The notes: generated by a model from the letters alone, not told the origin. A DNA stretch of 64,000 bases from Clostridia bacterium UC5.1-1E11 (GCA_001305115.1 BCAA01000003.1:124001-188000); one strand, 5' to 3'. Positions 18,102 to 28,105 are shown, counted from the first letter of the stretch. Made by a program: numbers and translations.

Positions 18102-18957
18102 TCCTCCATGATGTTGTAGATGGTGTTTTTGATGATTTCTCCAGCTGCCTTTGGTGCAACCCGGCCGGGTAAAGACAACGCTTTGATCGTTCGGATTCCC
18201 AGCTTGTCGGCCGCCTCATAGTCCACGCCGCCGGGAGCGCTGGCCAAGTCGATCAAAATGGTGCCTTCCCGCGCCTTGGAAAGCATTCTTCTGTTAAAAA
18301 CCATGGCGGGAATGGTATTGAAGATCAAGTCGTATTGGTCCCGGTCGCAGATGTCGTCCGTTTTGATCGCCTGATATCCGAACAATTCAATCCAGGCAAG
18401 GTCGCTTGTTCTACGGGCGCTCACCGTGACCTTGGCGCCAATCCCACGCAGCATCCAAGCCAGCACCTTCCCTATCCGGCCGTATCCGGCCACCAGGCAA
18501 TTGCTGCCATTGATGGTTCCCGCGTATTCCCGCATGGCAATTTCGAGCGCCCCTTCCGCTGTGGGAACCGTATTCTTTACCGCGAAATCCTCACGGGTAT
18601 AGTAGTCATAGGCGTCGATGCCATCCCATAATTCACTGGTGAGGAACAACTTTCCCATCATCCCGCCAAAACGGTCTTGTTGCGCATATACTCCGCAAAA
18701 TCATCGTCCAGCAGGGTCTTTTTTTCACTATACTGCGTATTTAAGTACTTTCCGTCCGCTGTCACTGGCAAGGGCAGAATGATATTTTCACATCTGGCAG
18801 CGATCTCGCCCAATTCGGCTTTGATGACGCCTTTCTTAAAATCTACGGTGTCAAAACCGAATGCGTACACGGTGTATCCATCTGAAGCGATGGATTCGGC
18901 CAGAGCAATCTGCCGCCGGTCGCCGCCGACTACGCCGAAACTGTTATAATCGATCAT
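18098..18957 (-). CDS. dpaA: Dipicolinate synthase subunit A (one frameshift)
   Basis: A Rossmann dehydrogenase-like subunit (SpoVFA) of dipicolinate synthase. The N-terminal 99 codons (MIDYNSFGVVGGDRRQ...) stop at TGA 18660-18658, and the next frame starts at once with MMGKLFLTSELWDG and holds the nucleotide-binding stretch VAGYGRIGKVLA. One extra base at the GGG run (18662-18664) fuses the pieces into a normal ~286-residue protein. AGGAGG precedes ATG 18957. The two frames overlap only as ATGATG, so re-initiation is possible but a deletion error is simpler. Confidence 0.88.
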
Positions 18958-19119
18958 ATTTCAAACCTCCTGTACGGACTGAACAGCCGATCGTTCCCTC
19001 TTCCCTAGGAAATATGGCTGTAATCTATAGTATGGGGATTTTTTTACTATGTGATTATCCTAGACAAAATCCCCCCAAAGCCCACCAAAGATTTTTCTTG
19101 TCAAAATTTCAAGAAACTG

Positions 19120-19148
19120 TTTATTCTTTTGGGATTTTGCAATATAAT
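19120..19148 (+). promoter_or_regulatory. Candidate promoter of murC
   Basis: TATAAT (19143-19148) with a weak TTTATT -35 (19120-19125), spacing 17, 100 bases before the murC start, in the divergent gap with dpaA. Confidence 0.5.
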
Positions 19149-19247
19149 AAATTAGTTAAGTCTGTCAATGGCGGACATTCCCTTATATACGGCCCAACCG
19201 GCCAAAAGCGTTTCCTTTTTTAACATCTACTAAGGAGATCATATAGA

Positions 19248-20630
19248 ATGGACAGCAACGACATTTTAGCAAAGGTTCAGAAAATTCATTTTGTAGGGAT
19301 CGGTGGGTCTGGCATGTGCCCAATCGCCGAGATCCTGCACCACAAAGGTTATCATCTCACGGGTTCCGACACCAACGAATCCGACACTTTACAACGGATT
19401 CGTTCCTATGGCATTCCCGTGTCTATGGGGCATCAAGCAGAAAACATTGGCGATGCCGAATTGGTTGTCTACACGGCGGCGGTGAAAGCAGATAACCCGG
19501 AACTTGTGGCCGCGCGTGAAAAGGGCATTCCAACGGTGGAGCGATCGGTCATGCTCGGCATGGTGACCCGGCGGTATCCCAACTCTGTGGCGGTCTCTGG
19601 AACACATGGAAAAACCACCACCACCGCGCTCATCACACAAATTTTTGTCAATGCGGGGATCGATCCCTCTGCCATCATCGGCGGCAAACTCCCCTTTATC
19701 GGTGGAAATGGCCGTGTCGGCAAATCAGAAACCATTGTCTGCGAAGCCTGTGAATATGTGGATACCTTCCTGCATTTGGAACCTGCGCTGTCCGTAATTT
19801 TAAATATCGACGCAGACCATCTGGATTATTTTAAAACTCTGGAAAATATCATTCGCTCGTTCCACCAGTTTGCCCTTCAAACTTCCCGCCTGCTTGTGGT
19901 AAACGGCGACGATGTCAACACCCGCAAGGCAGTCGAGGGAATCCCATCCGAGAAGCTCCTGACCTTCGGTTTTGAACAAGGCAATGACTACCGCGCAGTA
20001 AATGTCGCGGATACCAAGCGTGCCTGTGAACGTTTCACTGTCTTGAAAAAAGGTGTCCCACTTTGTGAAGCAAGCCTGCGGATTCCAGGAAAGCACAATA
20101 TCTACAATGCATTGGCTGCGGTAGCTGTCGCAGACTTTATGGGGGTGGATGCGCAGACGATTGCGGAAAGTCTCCACCAATTCACAGGGGTACATCGCCG
20201 CTTTGAGATTCTCGGTACTTTTGACGGTGTGACCGTTGCTGACGATTTTGCCCATCACCCCACAGAACTGACCGCTACCCTAACCGCGGCTATGCAGATG
20301 GGGTTCCGTGAAGTGTGGGCGGTTTTCCAGCCACATACCTTCTCACGCACCTATATGCTGTTGGACGATTTTGCCAAAGCGTTGTCGATTCCCGATCATG
20401 CTGTGCTCTCGGAAATTCTTCCTGTACGTGAGGTCAACACCTACCATATTTACGCGAAGGACCTTGCTGAAAAGATTCCAGGTTGCGTGTGGTTTCCAAC
20501 CTTTGAGGAAATCAGCGACTATGTACTTTCAAAAGCGCAGGAAGGGGATTTGATTCTTACTCTCGGTGGCGGCGACGTCTATAAATGCGCCAATCGGATT
20601 GTGGAGAAATATCAGGCGCAGGGAAAATAG
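19248..20630 (+). CDS. murC: UDP-N-acetylmuramate--L-alanine ligase
   Basis: A 460-residue cytosolic Mur ligase that adds L-alanine to UDP-MurNAc, the first peptide step of peptidoglycan synthesis. The N-terminal UDP-binding region shows FVGIGGSGMCPIAEILH, the central ATP site GTHGKTTTTALI, and the C-terminal domain DDFAHHPTE. AAGGAG sits upstream of ATG 19248. It is alone on the plus strand, divergent from dpaA and convergent with mreB, with repeat copy B downstream. Length is normal. Confidence 0.97.
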   Translation: MDSNDILAKVQKIHFVGIGGSGMCPIAEILHHKGYHLTGSDTNESDTLQRIRSYGIPVSMGHQAENIGDAELVVYTAAVKADNPELVAAREKGIPTVERSVMLGMVTRRYPNSVAVSGTHGKTTTTALITQIFVNAGIDPSAIIGGKLPFIGGNGRVGKSETIVCEACEYVDTFLHLEPALSVILNIDADHLDYFKTLENIIRSFHQFALQTSRLLVVNGDDVNTRKAVEGIPSEKLLTFGFEQGNDYRAVNVADTKRACERFTVLKKGVPLCEASLRIPGKHNIYNALAAVAVADFMGVDAQTIAESLHQFTGVHRRFEILGTFDGVTVADDFAHHPTELTATLTAAMQMGFREVWAVFQPHTFSRTYMLLDDFAKALSIPDHAVLSEILPVREVNTYHIYAKDLAEKIPGCVWFPTFEEISDYVLSKAQEGDLILTLGGGDVYKCANRIVEKYQAQGK

Positions 20631-21082
20631 AAAATTGCTTTTCTGTATGTAATACAAGGTTGCGTGTGAATCCGACAACCGTACCGTTGGATAGGGGAGC
20701 CATGCTCCTGCATTGGCAGAAAACCTGGCTCCTCGGTACTGTTCGCTATCGTCGGATTTTACGGATCATCTCTCTGGTATGGCCCCTATCCAAGCCGGAT
20801 TTCATAGACAATTCATACCAATCGAATGCAGGTTGCAGCTTTTTGAAAAAGAACCGTATGTTCCATCTTCACCAAAAGGGAAAAAGAGGAATGCGGATAT
20901 GGCCATCACAGCATCCTTTCGATTCCTTATCAAAGGAATTGGCCCCTCCTAACAGGGCATCCGCCATGTATTAGCTCCTTATTTATCGGATTGTTTCCTT
21001 TCAAAAAAGCTATCCCTTATGATGGTACGAGTCTGTAAAGCAAGGTTCTCTATCTCTGATTTTTAAAAGAAGTCCAAAATAA
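20631..21082. other. Gap after murC with a long-range inverted repeat
   Basis: No convincing gene. TTGGATAGGGG (20687-20697) is perfectly complementary to CCCCTATCCAA (20783-20793), and flanking AATCCG / CGGATT can extend the stem with an internal loop; smaller pairings lie in the 85-base interior. This could be an RNA element or a decayed palindromic element. It resembles no RNA family that I recognise. Confidence 0.45.
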
Positions 21083-21217
21083 AATAGGGTATCCAAAAGC
21101 CATGAAATGGCTTTTAGATACCCTTGTTTTTTAGAAACGCAGATATTTTCCCAAACAGAAAGAGGATGCCCCTTTCCTATGAATCGAAAGATTCGTAGTT
21201 TTGGGACACCCTCTTTT
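21079..21217 (+). repeat. Two-hairpin interspersed repeat, copy B
   Basis: Same element as copies A and C, with the left arm slightly diverged (ATAGGGTATCC...AGATACCCT) and the right half nearly identical to copy C. It lies between convergent murC and mreB, in the same orientation as the other copies. Confidence 0.9.
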
Positions 21218-21371
21218 CCCTTTTTATGGATTCACTCCATTTGGAAATCCGAAACCTCTTCGAGCCTTGGAATCTATTTCTCGCGCTTTCACAGAATATC
21301 TATCTCTTTATCGATTTTTCCCATCAAAGGGTTCCTCGTCAATACGGCCTAAAGAGACATACCGTTGCCTT

Positions 21372-22397
21372 TTAATACGCTGCACTCAGCGGATTCAGCA
21401 CACCATAGGCTTTGTTCTCAATGTCGTCAATATACTTGATTGCAAGGCCAGCACCGCGCGCAACACACATATCCGGTTCCTCCGCGATATGCACCGCCAT
21501 CTTTGCCTTTTTCGAGATCAACTTATCAAAGCCAAACAATTGTGCCGATCCCCCTGTCAGGATGATTCCATCGGAATACACATCCCCCATCAGCTCCGGC
21601 GGGGTTCTCTCTAACATCTCCTGTACGGTGCGAATAATCTGCATCGCCGGCTCAATCAATGCTTCCAACATCTCGTCACAGGAGATGTCCGCCCATTGCG
21701 GCAAACCGGTCATGGCGTTGCGTCCCTTTACCCGATGCTTCACCATCTCCTTGCGCGGATAGACACAACCAATCGCAATTTTTGCCTCCTCTGCCATACG
21801 CTTGCCGATAATCAAATTATACTTCCGGCGTATATACTTGATAATCGCCTCGTCGAATGCATTGCCCGCTGTTTTGATCGACCGTGAAATGGCAATTCCG
21901 CTCAAAGACAACACGCCCATGTCCGTTGTACCGCCGCCAATATCTACAATCAACGTCCCATGCGGCTCGTCAATCTTGACACCCGCACCCATGGCTGCCG
22001 CAACCGGTTCCTCGATCAGACAAATTTTGCGTACGCCGGCCGAACTGATCGCATCCACCACAGCGCGCTTCTCCACCTCGGTAATCAAACAAGGGACACT
22101 CACTACAACACGCGGCATAAACACCTTGCTGCCGCTGATTTTTTTCATATAATGGCTAATCAAATACTGCGCTAAGTCAAAGTTTGAGATTACACCATTG
22201 CAGAGCGGCTGAACGACATCGATACGATCCGAAGTCCGCCCAACCATCGCATAAGCTTCACTGCCGATGGCAACAACTTCGTCCGTTTCTACATTGTATG
22301 CCACAACAGCCGGTTCTTTCAAAATAATCCCTTTTCCGTCCAAATAAATCTTCACTGTGGACGTGCCCAAATCAATTGCAATGTCGGTTCCAAGCAT
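21372..22397 (-). CDS. mreB: Rod shape-determining protein MreB
   Basis: A 341-residue bacterial actin homologue that organises lateral-wall synthesis under the membrane. The actin ATPase signatures are present: phosphate 1 IAIDLGTSTVK at the N-terminus, phosphate 2 LIVDIGGGTTDMGV and the adenosine motif ILTGGSAQLFG. Length is normal. Neighbouring mreC/mreD are absent, so this may be an Mbl/MreBH-type paralogue standing alone; which paralogue cannot be told by eye. A 14-bp inverted repeat separates it from comFC upstream. Confidence 0.94.
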   Translation of the reverse strand: MLGTDIAIDLGTSTVKIYLDGKGIILKEPAVVAYNVETDEVVAIGSEAYAMVGRTSDRIDVVQPLCNGVISNFDLAQYLISHYMKKISGSKVFMPRVVVSVPCLITEVEKRAVVDAISSAGVRKICLIEEPVAAAMGAGVKIDEPHGTLIVDIGGGTTDMGVLSLSGIAISRSIKTAGNAFDEAIIKYIRRKYNLIIGKRMAEEAKIAIGCVYPRKEMVKHRVKGRNAMTGLPQWADISCDEMLEALIEPAMQIIRTVQEMLERTPPELMGDVYSDGIILTGGSAQLFGFDKLISKKAKMAVHIAEEPDMCVARGAGLAIKYIDDIENKAYGVLNPLSAAY

Positions 22398-22428
22398 GCA
22401 TCATCACTTCCAATCTAAATCCATTTTC

Positions 22429-22475
22429 CGGCAATTTCAAAGTGGAGTGTACAGAATGATGCTTTGAAATTGCCG
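22429..22475. terminator. 14-bp perfect inverted repeat between comFC and mreB
   Basis: CGGCAATTTCAAAG (22429-22442) matches its reverse complement at 22462-22475 with a 19-base loop. On the minus strand no long T tract follows, so it may be a weak terminator or a regulatory site in the mreB leader. Confidence 0.5.
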
Positions 22476-22542
22476 CAAAATAAAACATGTAAGTCCTGTT
22501 TTTCAGTGTACCAATTTATTATATTACATTCATGAAAGCTTT

Positions 22543-23232
22543 TCAACCGCTGTTCTGCGATTCACTCCGGTGTACATCTGCGATTGCTGCACAGAACACC
22601 TGAGATGCACCAGCCTTGTACAGCATCCGTGCGCATTCACAAAGTGTGGCGCCTGTGGTGACAATATCATCTACCAAGAGTACCGCCTTTCCAACCAGTT
22701 CTATTCCCTCATGAACCCGATAAACACCCCGCACATTTTTCTGGCGTTCTTCTCCCGAAAGTTCGTGCTGCACCCGATTTTCTTTGATTTTGAGAAGTAC
22801 TTCTTCATATGGTAGCTTCAAGCACTCTGCCGTTCTCCGGGCAATCTGTTCCGACTGGTTGTATCCGCGTTCCCGTAAACGGCGTATGGAAAGAGGCACT
22901 GCCGTCACAAATGACGGATGATTCAACGGTACACTTCTCTGCAATTCCTCTGCAAGTATACGTCCGTAATACGCAGCATATTCCCGCTTTCCGTGGAACT
23001 TAAATCGCAAAAGCGATTCCTTCACCAGACCTTCATATGGATACAGCGTCAAACACCCTACAGTGTCCCCAGTTGGTCCCAGTTTCATGCGGCGGATAAC
23101 GGAAGAAACAACTACGGCTTTTTCACAGGAATCACATATTTCCCATCCCGGATAGATGGGTTCCTCACAGAACAGGCATCTCGGTGGAAACAGCATATCC
23201 CCTAAAGTTTGGAAAACAGCTTTTAGCCCCAT
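22543..23232 (-). CDS. comFC: ComF family phosphoribosyltransferase-like protein
   Basis: A 229-residue ComFC homologue, linked in other Firmicutes to DNA uptake during natural transformation. An N-terminal double CxxC zinc module (CLFC / CDSC) is followed by a PRTase-like domain with the PRPP-type loop VLLVDDIVTTGAT near residue 185. It follows recD2 by six bases, which makes co-expression likely and suggests a role in DNA processing. ComFA and ComFB are not in the window. Confidence 0.9.
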   Translation of the reverse strand: MGLKAVFQTLGDMLFPPRCLFCEEPIYPGWEICDSCEKAVVVSSVIRRMKLGPTGDTVGCLTLYPYEGLVKESLLRFKFHGKREYAAYYGRILAEELQRSVPLNHPSFVTAVPLSIRRLRERGYNQSEQIARRTAECLKLPYEEVLLKIKENRVQHELSGEERQKNVRGVYRVHEGIELVGKAVLLVDDIVTTGATLCECARMLYKAGASQVFCAAIADVHRSESQNSG

Positions 23233-23238
23233 GCTTTT

Positions 23239-25455
23239 TTATTCCTCCTGATCGGCGCCCGTCAAAAAATACAAAAGGCCGGAATAGCGCCGGGTCTTGC
23301 GGGCATTCTCCACCATTGCCTGAACGGTACGCCGCATTCCCACCATCACCAACAAAGTTTTGGCGCGTGTAATAGCCGTATAGAGAAGATTTCGGTAGCA
23401 GAGTTGTGGCGGTCCGGGGAACATGGGCATCACCACAGCCGTGAACTCGTTTCCTTGGCTTTTATGTACCGTCATTGCATAGGCCAGTTCCAGTTCAGAA
23501 GCCGCTTCGAGTTCATATAAAACCAGCCGGTCGTCGTCCATCAATACCGTCAAAACAGAGGCCCGGCGATCTACGCCACACAACACGCCCATATCCCCAT
23601 TGAATACGCCTTCCCCGGTGGTTCCATCCGATTTATTCCAAGGCAGATTATAGTCGTTTTTAACCTGCATGACCTTATCGCCTTCGCGAAACAGAACGCC
23701 ATTGACCGTGATCTCATTTTTGGAGCGGTCCGGCGGATTGAGTGCCGCCTGTAAGCGCTTATTCAGTTCATTGGTCCCCAGGTCGCCTTTCCTTCCCGGA
23801 CAAAGCACCTGAATATCTGCGGTGGGAGAATATCCATAACTGGCGGGCAACCGCTTGGCACAAAGGCTGACAATGGTTTCCGCTACGTCCACAGCATTGT
23901 TGCCAGGCAAAAAGAAGAAGTCACTTGTCCGCACAGAAAGATCGGGCATTTCGCCCGCCACGATTCGATGGGCATTGGTGACGATGAGGCTCTGCATGGA
24001 CTGTCGGAAAATCTCGTTTAGACGCACGACGGGAAGCATCTCCGATGCAATCAGATCCCCCAACACATTTCCCGGCCCCACACTGGGAAGCTGGTCACTA
24101 TCTCCCACCAGAATCAGGCGGCAGCCGAGTGGCAATGCGCGCAATACCGCTTCAAAAATCGTGACATCCACCATGGATAGCTCATCGATCACCAAAGCGT
24201 CACAATCCAGATTATTCTTCTCGTTTTTGGCAAACGTGGGCTGGTCATTTTCGTCCCATTCTACCTGCAACAAACGGTGGATGGTCTTGGCTTCTTTCCC
24301 GGTCAAGTCCGACATTCGCTTGGCAGCACGGCCTGTTGGCGCGGCTAGGAGTACCTTTTCTCCCTTACGTTCCAAAATCTGAATAATCGCGTTGAGGGTT
24401 GTCGTCTTGCCAGTACCAGGGCCGCCGGTCAGAATGAGCATTCCTTGGGATAGCGCTTTGCGAATGGCTTGCTTTTGCATCTCTGCATAACGGATGGAAA
24501 GTTCCTGTTCCAATACAGCAATATAATGATCGATTCCCACAATGGATTGTGCAGGGTACCGTAAAAGCATCCCGATACGTGCTGCCGCATAGACTTCAGA
24601 GCGGTGTAGCTTGGGGGTGAAAAGGAATTCTCTTCCGTTAAACCGTTGTGCAACGACAGAGCCATCCTGCTTCAGTTGTTCTAACGCCTCCTGCGTGAGC
24701 GATACCTCCACGCCGAGCATCCCGGCTGCAGCGGCAAGGAGCTTTTCCGCAGGCAGGCAGGTGTGCCCATTTCCGATATTGTGTTTTAAGACATAGACCA
24801 CCCCTGCACGCAAGCGGCAAATGTCATCCTGTGGCCGCTCTAAAGAAGCGGCAATATCGTCCACACGGCTAAATCCGATATTCAATCCCTCCCCACACAG
24901 GCAATAGGGATTTTCCTGCACACATTCGACCGCTTGGGGACCGAATTGTTTCCAAATACGAACAGCCTCCTCCGGCGAAATCCCATACTGGCTAAGGCTG
25001 AGCATCATCTCTCGGATACCATGTACACGCTGGAACTCCTCTCCGATCTTGCGCGCTTTCTCCCGTGTAATCCCCTTGATCGCGCTCAAGCGCTCCGGCT
25101 CCTGTTCCAAAATTTGCAGCGTATGATCCCCAAAGGTGTCAACAATCCGAGCGGCTGTCGCCGCTCCTATCCCTTTGATCGCGCCAGAAGATAAATACTT
25201 CAACATCGCCACTGCAGTGGCTGGCTTGGAACGCTCAAAGGCTTCCACTTTAAACTGCGTTCCAAAACTTGGGTGGCTGCTCCAATTGCCTATCACCCGA
25301 AGCTCTTCGCCAGCGCTCACCCAAGGGATCGTCCCTACCACGGTGACCAGCTCCTGCCCATTGTTGAGTTCCAAGACCGTATATCCATTTTTTTCGTTCC
25401 GAAAGACAACCCGCTCCACAGAGCCGGTCATCTCCAGAAGAGTTTCTTCGTACAT
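23239..25455 (-). CDS. recD2: ATP-dependent RecD-like DNA helicase RecD2
   Basis: A 738-residue superfamily 1B 5'-3' helicase of the RecBC-independent RecD2 type. The N-terminal OB/HhH region (residues ~1-220, with IKGIGAATAARIV) precedes the helicase core: Walker A TGGPGTGKTT, Walker B LVIDELSMVD, the GDSDQLPSVGPG motif and, at the C-terminus, the motif VI region TVHKSQGNEF...YTAITRAK. Family roles are replication-fork maintenance and mismatch/recombination repair. It is followed directly by comFC. Confidence 0.95.
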   Translation of the reverse strand: MYEETLLEMTGSVERVVFRNEKNGYTVLELNNGQELVTVVGTIPWVSAGEELRVIGNWSSHPSFGTQFKVEAFERSKPATAVAMLKYLSSGAIKGIGAATAARIVDTFGDHTLQILEQEPERLSAIKGITREKARKIGEEFQRVHGIREMMLSLSQYGISPEEAVRIWKQFGPQAVECVQENPYCLCGEGLNIGFSRVDDIAASLERPQDDICRLRAGVVYVLKHNIGNGHTCLPAEKLLAAAAGMLGVEVSLTQEALEQLKQDGSVVAQRFNGREFLFTPKLHRSEVYAAARIGMLLRYPAQSIVGIDHYIAVLEQELSIRYAEMQKQAIRKALSQGMLILTGGPGTGKTTTLNAIIQILERKGEKVLLAAPTGRAAKRMSDLTGKEAKTIHRLLQVEWDENDQPTFAKNEKNNLDCDALVIDELSMVDVTIFEAVLRALPLGCRLILVGDSDQLPSVGPGNVLGDLIASEMLPVVRLNEIFRQSMQSLIVTNAHRIVAGEMPDLSVRTSDFFFLPGNNAVDVAETIVSLCAKRLPASYGYSPTADIQVLCPGRKGDLGTNELNKRLQAALNPPDRSKNEITVNGVLFREGDKVMQVKNDYNLPWNKSDGTTGEGVFNGDMGVLCGVDRRASVLTVLMDDDRLVLYELEAASELELAYAMTVHKSQGNEFTAVVMPMFPGPPQLCYRNLLYTAITRAKTLLVMVGMRRTVQAMVENARKTRRYSGLLYFLTGADQEE

Positions 25456-25608
25456 TTCGGTTCCTCCCGCATGTCGGGTTTTGTCGATTCTTAATAGATA
25501 CCTGCTTCCCCTGCGATCGACTTCCCGCCGGGCTCCTGGACGGGTTTTCCCATCCCGGCCCCGGGAAGCTACGCTTTTAGTATAGACGATTTTGTATGTA
25601 TTTGCAAA

Positions 25609-25947
25609 CTATTGTTCCAGGATTTCTGCCAGTTCCTCCGGTTTACAGATGTGAACATCCAAATTTTCACTGCTGATGATCCGGCAAACTTTTCGCGTCT
25701 CTTCATCCATCCCACGATCGACACACAGCACCCATTTTTCTTGCGTACTGTCCAGCCAACGCAGATGCTCCAATGCATTTTTCAGTGCAAGTTCTGCCTC
25801 TTCATCGTGGCCACTGAAGGAAATCACCCAGTACAGCGTTCCACGGTTGCGGGTTCGCAGAAAACGGAAGGACAACAGACGGAAGATTTCGGTCAATCCT
25901 ACAATCGCCAGCAGGATCAGGATGGTCTTTAGAAACATGCCCCACAT
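25609..25947 (-). CDS. Small membrane-anchored protein of unknown function
   Basis: About 112 residues: one N-terminal transmembrane helix (LKTILILLAIVGLTEIF) followed by a soluble alpha/beta region (VISFSGHDEEAELALKNALEHL...). I do not recognise the family. ATG 25947 is preferred because GAGGTG lies just upstream; a GTG three codons earlier is possible. The ribosome site lies in the right arm of the hairpin following metK, so translation may be affected by that structure. It lies between metK and recD2. Confidence 0.65.
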   Translation of the reverse strand: MWGMFLKTILILLAIVGLTEIFRLLSFRFLRTRNRGTLYWVISFSGHDEEAELALKNALEHLRWLDSTQEKWVLCVDRGMDEETRKVCRIISSENLDVHICKPEELAEILEQ

Positions 25948-25948
25948 A

Positions 25949-25992
25949 AAAATCACCTCATCACAGTTTATGTGATAAGGTGATTTCCGCTC
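25949..25992 (-). terminator. Hairpin after metK, overlapping the next ribosome site
   Basis: AATCACCTTATCAC pairs with GTGATGAGGTGATT around a seven-base loop and is followed by T5 on the minus strand, 23 bases past the metK stop. It has terminator form, and its 3' arm contains the GAGGTG ribosome site of the next gene. Confidence 0.75.
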
Positions 25993-26014
25993 ATATTTTT
26001 CTAAAATCGTACCA

Positions 26015-27199
26015 TTAAGCGCGCAGTACCGCCTTGAGCGCTTCCACCTGATCCCGCTGCTCCCATGGCAAATTCAGTTCCTCTCGTCCCATATGACCAT
26101 AATTGGAAATCTGACGATAGATCGGACGGCAGAGGTCAAAATTCTGAATGATGGCGGCTGGCCGCAGGTCAAATACCTTGCGCACCGCATTTTCCAACTC
26201 TTCACTGGTATACGCAGACGTCCCAAAGGTATCCACTGCGATGGAAACAGGCCGCGCTACACCGATCGCATAAGCAAGCTGGACTTCGCATTTCTTCGCC
26301 AAACCTGCAGCAACGATGTTTTTCGCAACGTAGCGAGCAGCATAAGCGCCAGAACGATCCACTTTGGTCGGGTCTTTGCCGGAAAACGCACCGCCGCCAT
26401 GGCGTCCATACCCGCCATAGGAATCCACGATGATCTTTCGCCCTGTCAAGCCGGTATCTCCCGCAGGGCCTCCTACGACAAAACGCCCCGTCGGATTGAC
26501 ATAAAACTTTGTACGCTCATCCAGCCACCTTTCCGGGATCGCAGCCTTAATGACGTGTTCCACTACATCAGCGCGAATCTGTTCCAAAGTAACATCCGGA
26601 CTATGCTGGGTGGAAACTACGACGGTATCCACACGCACCGGAACGCCATCCTGATATTCCACAGTAACTTGTGATTTTCCGTCAGGACGCAGGTAAGCGA
26701 GCTCACGGCTTTTACGCACTTCGCTCAATTTTTTAGAAACCTTATGCGCCAAGGAAATCGCCAAAGGCATTAGCTCGGGGGTCTCGTCGCAGGCAAATCC
26801 GAACATCATTCCCTGATCTCCGGCGCCAATGCTATCCAAGGCGTCGGTTGCACCGTTTTGCGCTTCGTAGGACTTATTTACGCCCATTGCAATGTCGGGC
26901 GACTGCATATCAATCGATGTAATGACACCACAGGTGTTCCCATCAAATCCATATTTATTGTTGCTGTAGCCGACATCGATGGCCACATTCCGGGCGATGG
27001 ATGCTATGTCCACATAGCACTCCGTAGAGATTTCTCCCATGATATGCAGCATCCCGGTGGTCGCTGTCACCTCGCAAGCTACATGTGCATGGGGGTCCTG
27101 CTCCAAAATTGCATCCAATACAGCGTCAGAAATCTGGTCGCAGAGCTTATCGGGATGTCCCTCTGTCACCGATTCGGATGTAAAAAAGTATTTTGCCAT
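26015..27199 (-). CDS. metK: S-adenosylmethionine synthetase
   Basis: A 394-residue enzyme that makes SAM from methionine and ATP. Hallmarks are the N-terminal [13 protein letters not shown], the central [10 protein letters not shown] and the P-loop-like [16 protein letters not shown]. Normal length with an AGGAGG-type site before ATG 27199. It is preceded by a SAM-I riboswitch and its own promoter and followed by a terminator, so it is expected to be a single-gene unit repressed by its product. Confidence 0.97.
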   Translation of the reverse strand: MAKYFFTSESVTEGHPDKLCDQISDAVLDAILEQDPHAHVACEVTATTGMLHIMGEISTECYVDIASIARNVAIDVGYSNNKYGFDGNTCGVITSIDMQSPDIAMGVNKSYEAQNGATDALDSIGAGDQGMMFGFACDETPELMPLAISLAHKVSKKLSEVRKSRELAYLRPDGKSQVTVEYQDGVPVRVDTVVVSTQHSPDVTLEQIRADVVEHVIKAAIPERWLDERTKFYVNPTGRFVVGGPAGDTGLTGRKIIVDSYGGYGRHGGGAFSGKDPTKVDRSGAYAARYVAKNIVAAGLAKKCEVQLAYAIGVARPVSIAVDTFGTSAYTSEELENAVRKVFDLRPAAIIQNFDLCRPIYRQISNYGHMGREELNLPWEQRDQVEALKAVLRA

Positions 27200-27287
27200 G
27201 TCTTATAAATCCTCCTGTTTGAAAATTACCATTCTTGTCCATATCCTTGGAAGCAACCGCCTCCTACTTCAAGATTTCAGGTCATAG

Positions 27288-27418
27288 AAAAACCGCTCGG
27301 AAAACCGAGCGGTCTATAAAGCAACCTCATCTTTCGGCTTACCCGCAGGAATTAGCACCTTGCTGCATAGCAGGTTGCCGGACATCACAGGGCCTGTTCC
27401 CTCCGTCACTCTTGATAA
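27288..27418 (-). promoter_or_regulatory. SAM-I (S-box) riboswitch of metK
   Basis: Read on the minus strand, the aptamer (about 27418-27325) shows CTTATCAAGAG at the start, GACGGAGGGA, CCGGCAACC, AAGGTGCTAATTCC and AAAGATGAGG, all conserved S-box segments. The expression platform is a terminator, ACCGCTCGG/CCGAGCGGT plus T5, at about 27288-27313. SAM binding is known to favour this terminator. Confidence 0.96.
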
Positions 27419-27441
27419 GGACATATTCTGTTAACAGATAT

Positions 27442-27470
27442 ATTATAGCACGAGTTGCTTTCCCTGTAAA
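27442..27470 (-). promoter_or_regulatory. Promoter of the metK riboswitch transcript
   Basis: TTTACA (27470-27465) and TATAAT (27447-27442) with 17-base spacing, just upstream of the S-box. Confidence 0.8.
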
Positions 27471-27504
27471 GGGACAAAATAAGAAAAATTCTTACAAATT
27501 TCTG

Positions 27505-28074
27505 TTAGGGCTGCCCAACGAGTTCCTTATGACGGCGAATAAAAGGTTGTAGCGCTTTAAAGACTACCGCAGTAATCACACAGTTGGCAGACGCCTTAAT
27601 GAGATTAAAGGGTATGATGACCGGAAGGATCATATCCACAACCGCCTGCATGGGAACCCCCTGAAAATAACTGGTGAGTACAAGATTCAACGGAATCATC
27701 AGAGCGGTCATGGCCAACGTTCCAAGGACCATTCCGACGACCGTTTCACGGAATTTGTTGTGCCAACGGCTGAATTGTCCCACCAGGACCACCAGAGCGC
27801 CGGAGGCGACAACATGCATCACAAGGCCAATCCATCCGTCGCCTCCCAATAGAAACGCTTGAATCAGAGAAACAACCACCAGGATCACCAAACCGGGAAG
27901 GGTGCCAAATAGCAAAGTCCCCAGCAAAATCGGCACGTCCGCCATATCGTATTTCATAAACGGAGCAGCAGGAATAATCGGAAACTGTGTGACGGTCACA
28001 AGAACGATTGCAATTGCAGCGAGCATTCCCATCTGCGCCATGCGGACTACGTTGTCTTTGGTGTTTGTTTTCAT
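27505..28074 (-). CDS. ribU: Riboflavin ECF transporter S component RibU
   Basis: A 189-residue membrane protein of about six helices. The first helix region (MAQMGMLAAIAIVLV) and the segment FMKYDMADVPILLG resemble RibU, the riboflavin-binding S component of an energy-coupling-factor importer; the ATPases and T component are not in the window, as usual for group II ECF systems. The upstream FMN riboswitch supports riboflavin specificity. Confidence 0.92.
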   Translation of the reverse strand: MKTNTKDNVVRMAQMGMLAAIAIVLVTVTQFPIIPAAPFMKYDMADVPILLGTLLFGTLPGLVILVVVSLIQAFLLGGDGWIGLVMHVVASGALVVLVGQFSRWHNKFRETVVGMVLGTLAMTALMIPLNLVLTSYFQGVPMQAVVDMILPVIIPFNLIKASANCVITAVVFKALQPFIRRHKELVGQP

Positions 28075-28105
28075 AGAAACCTCTCCTTTTTGTCCGGCTG
28101 TCTAC

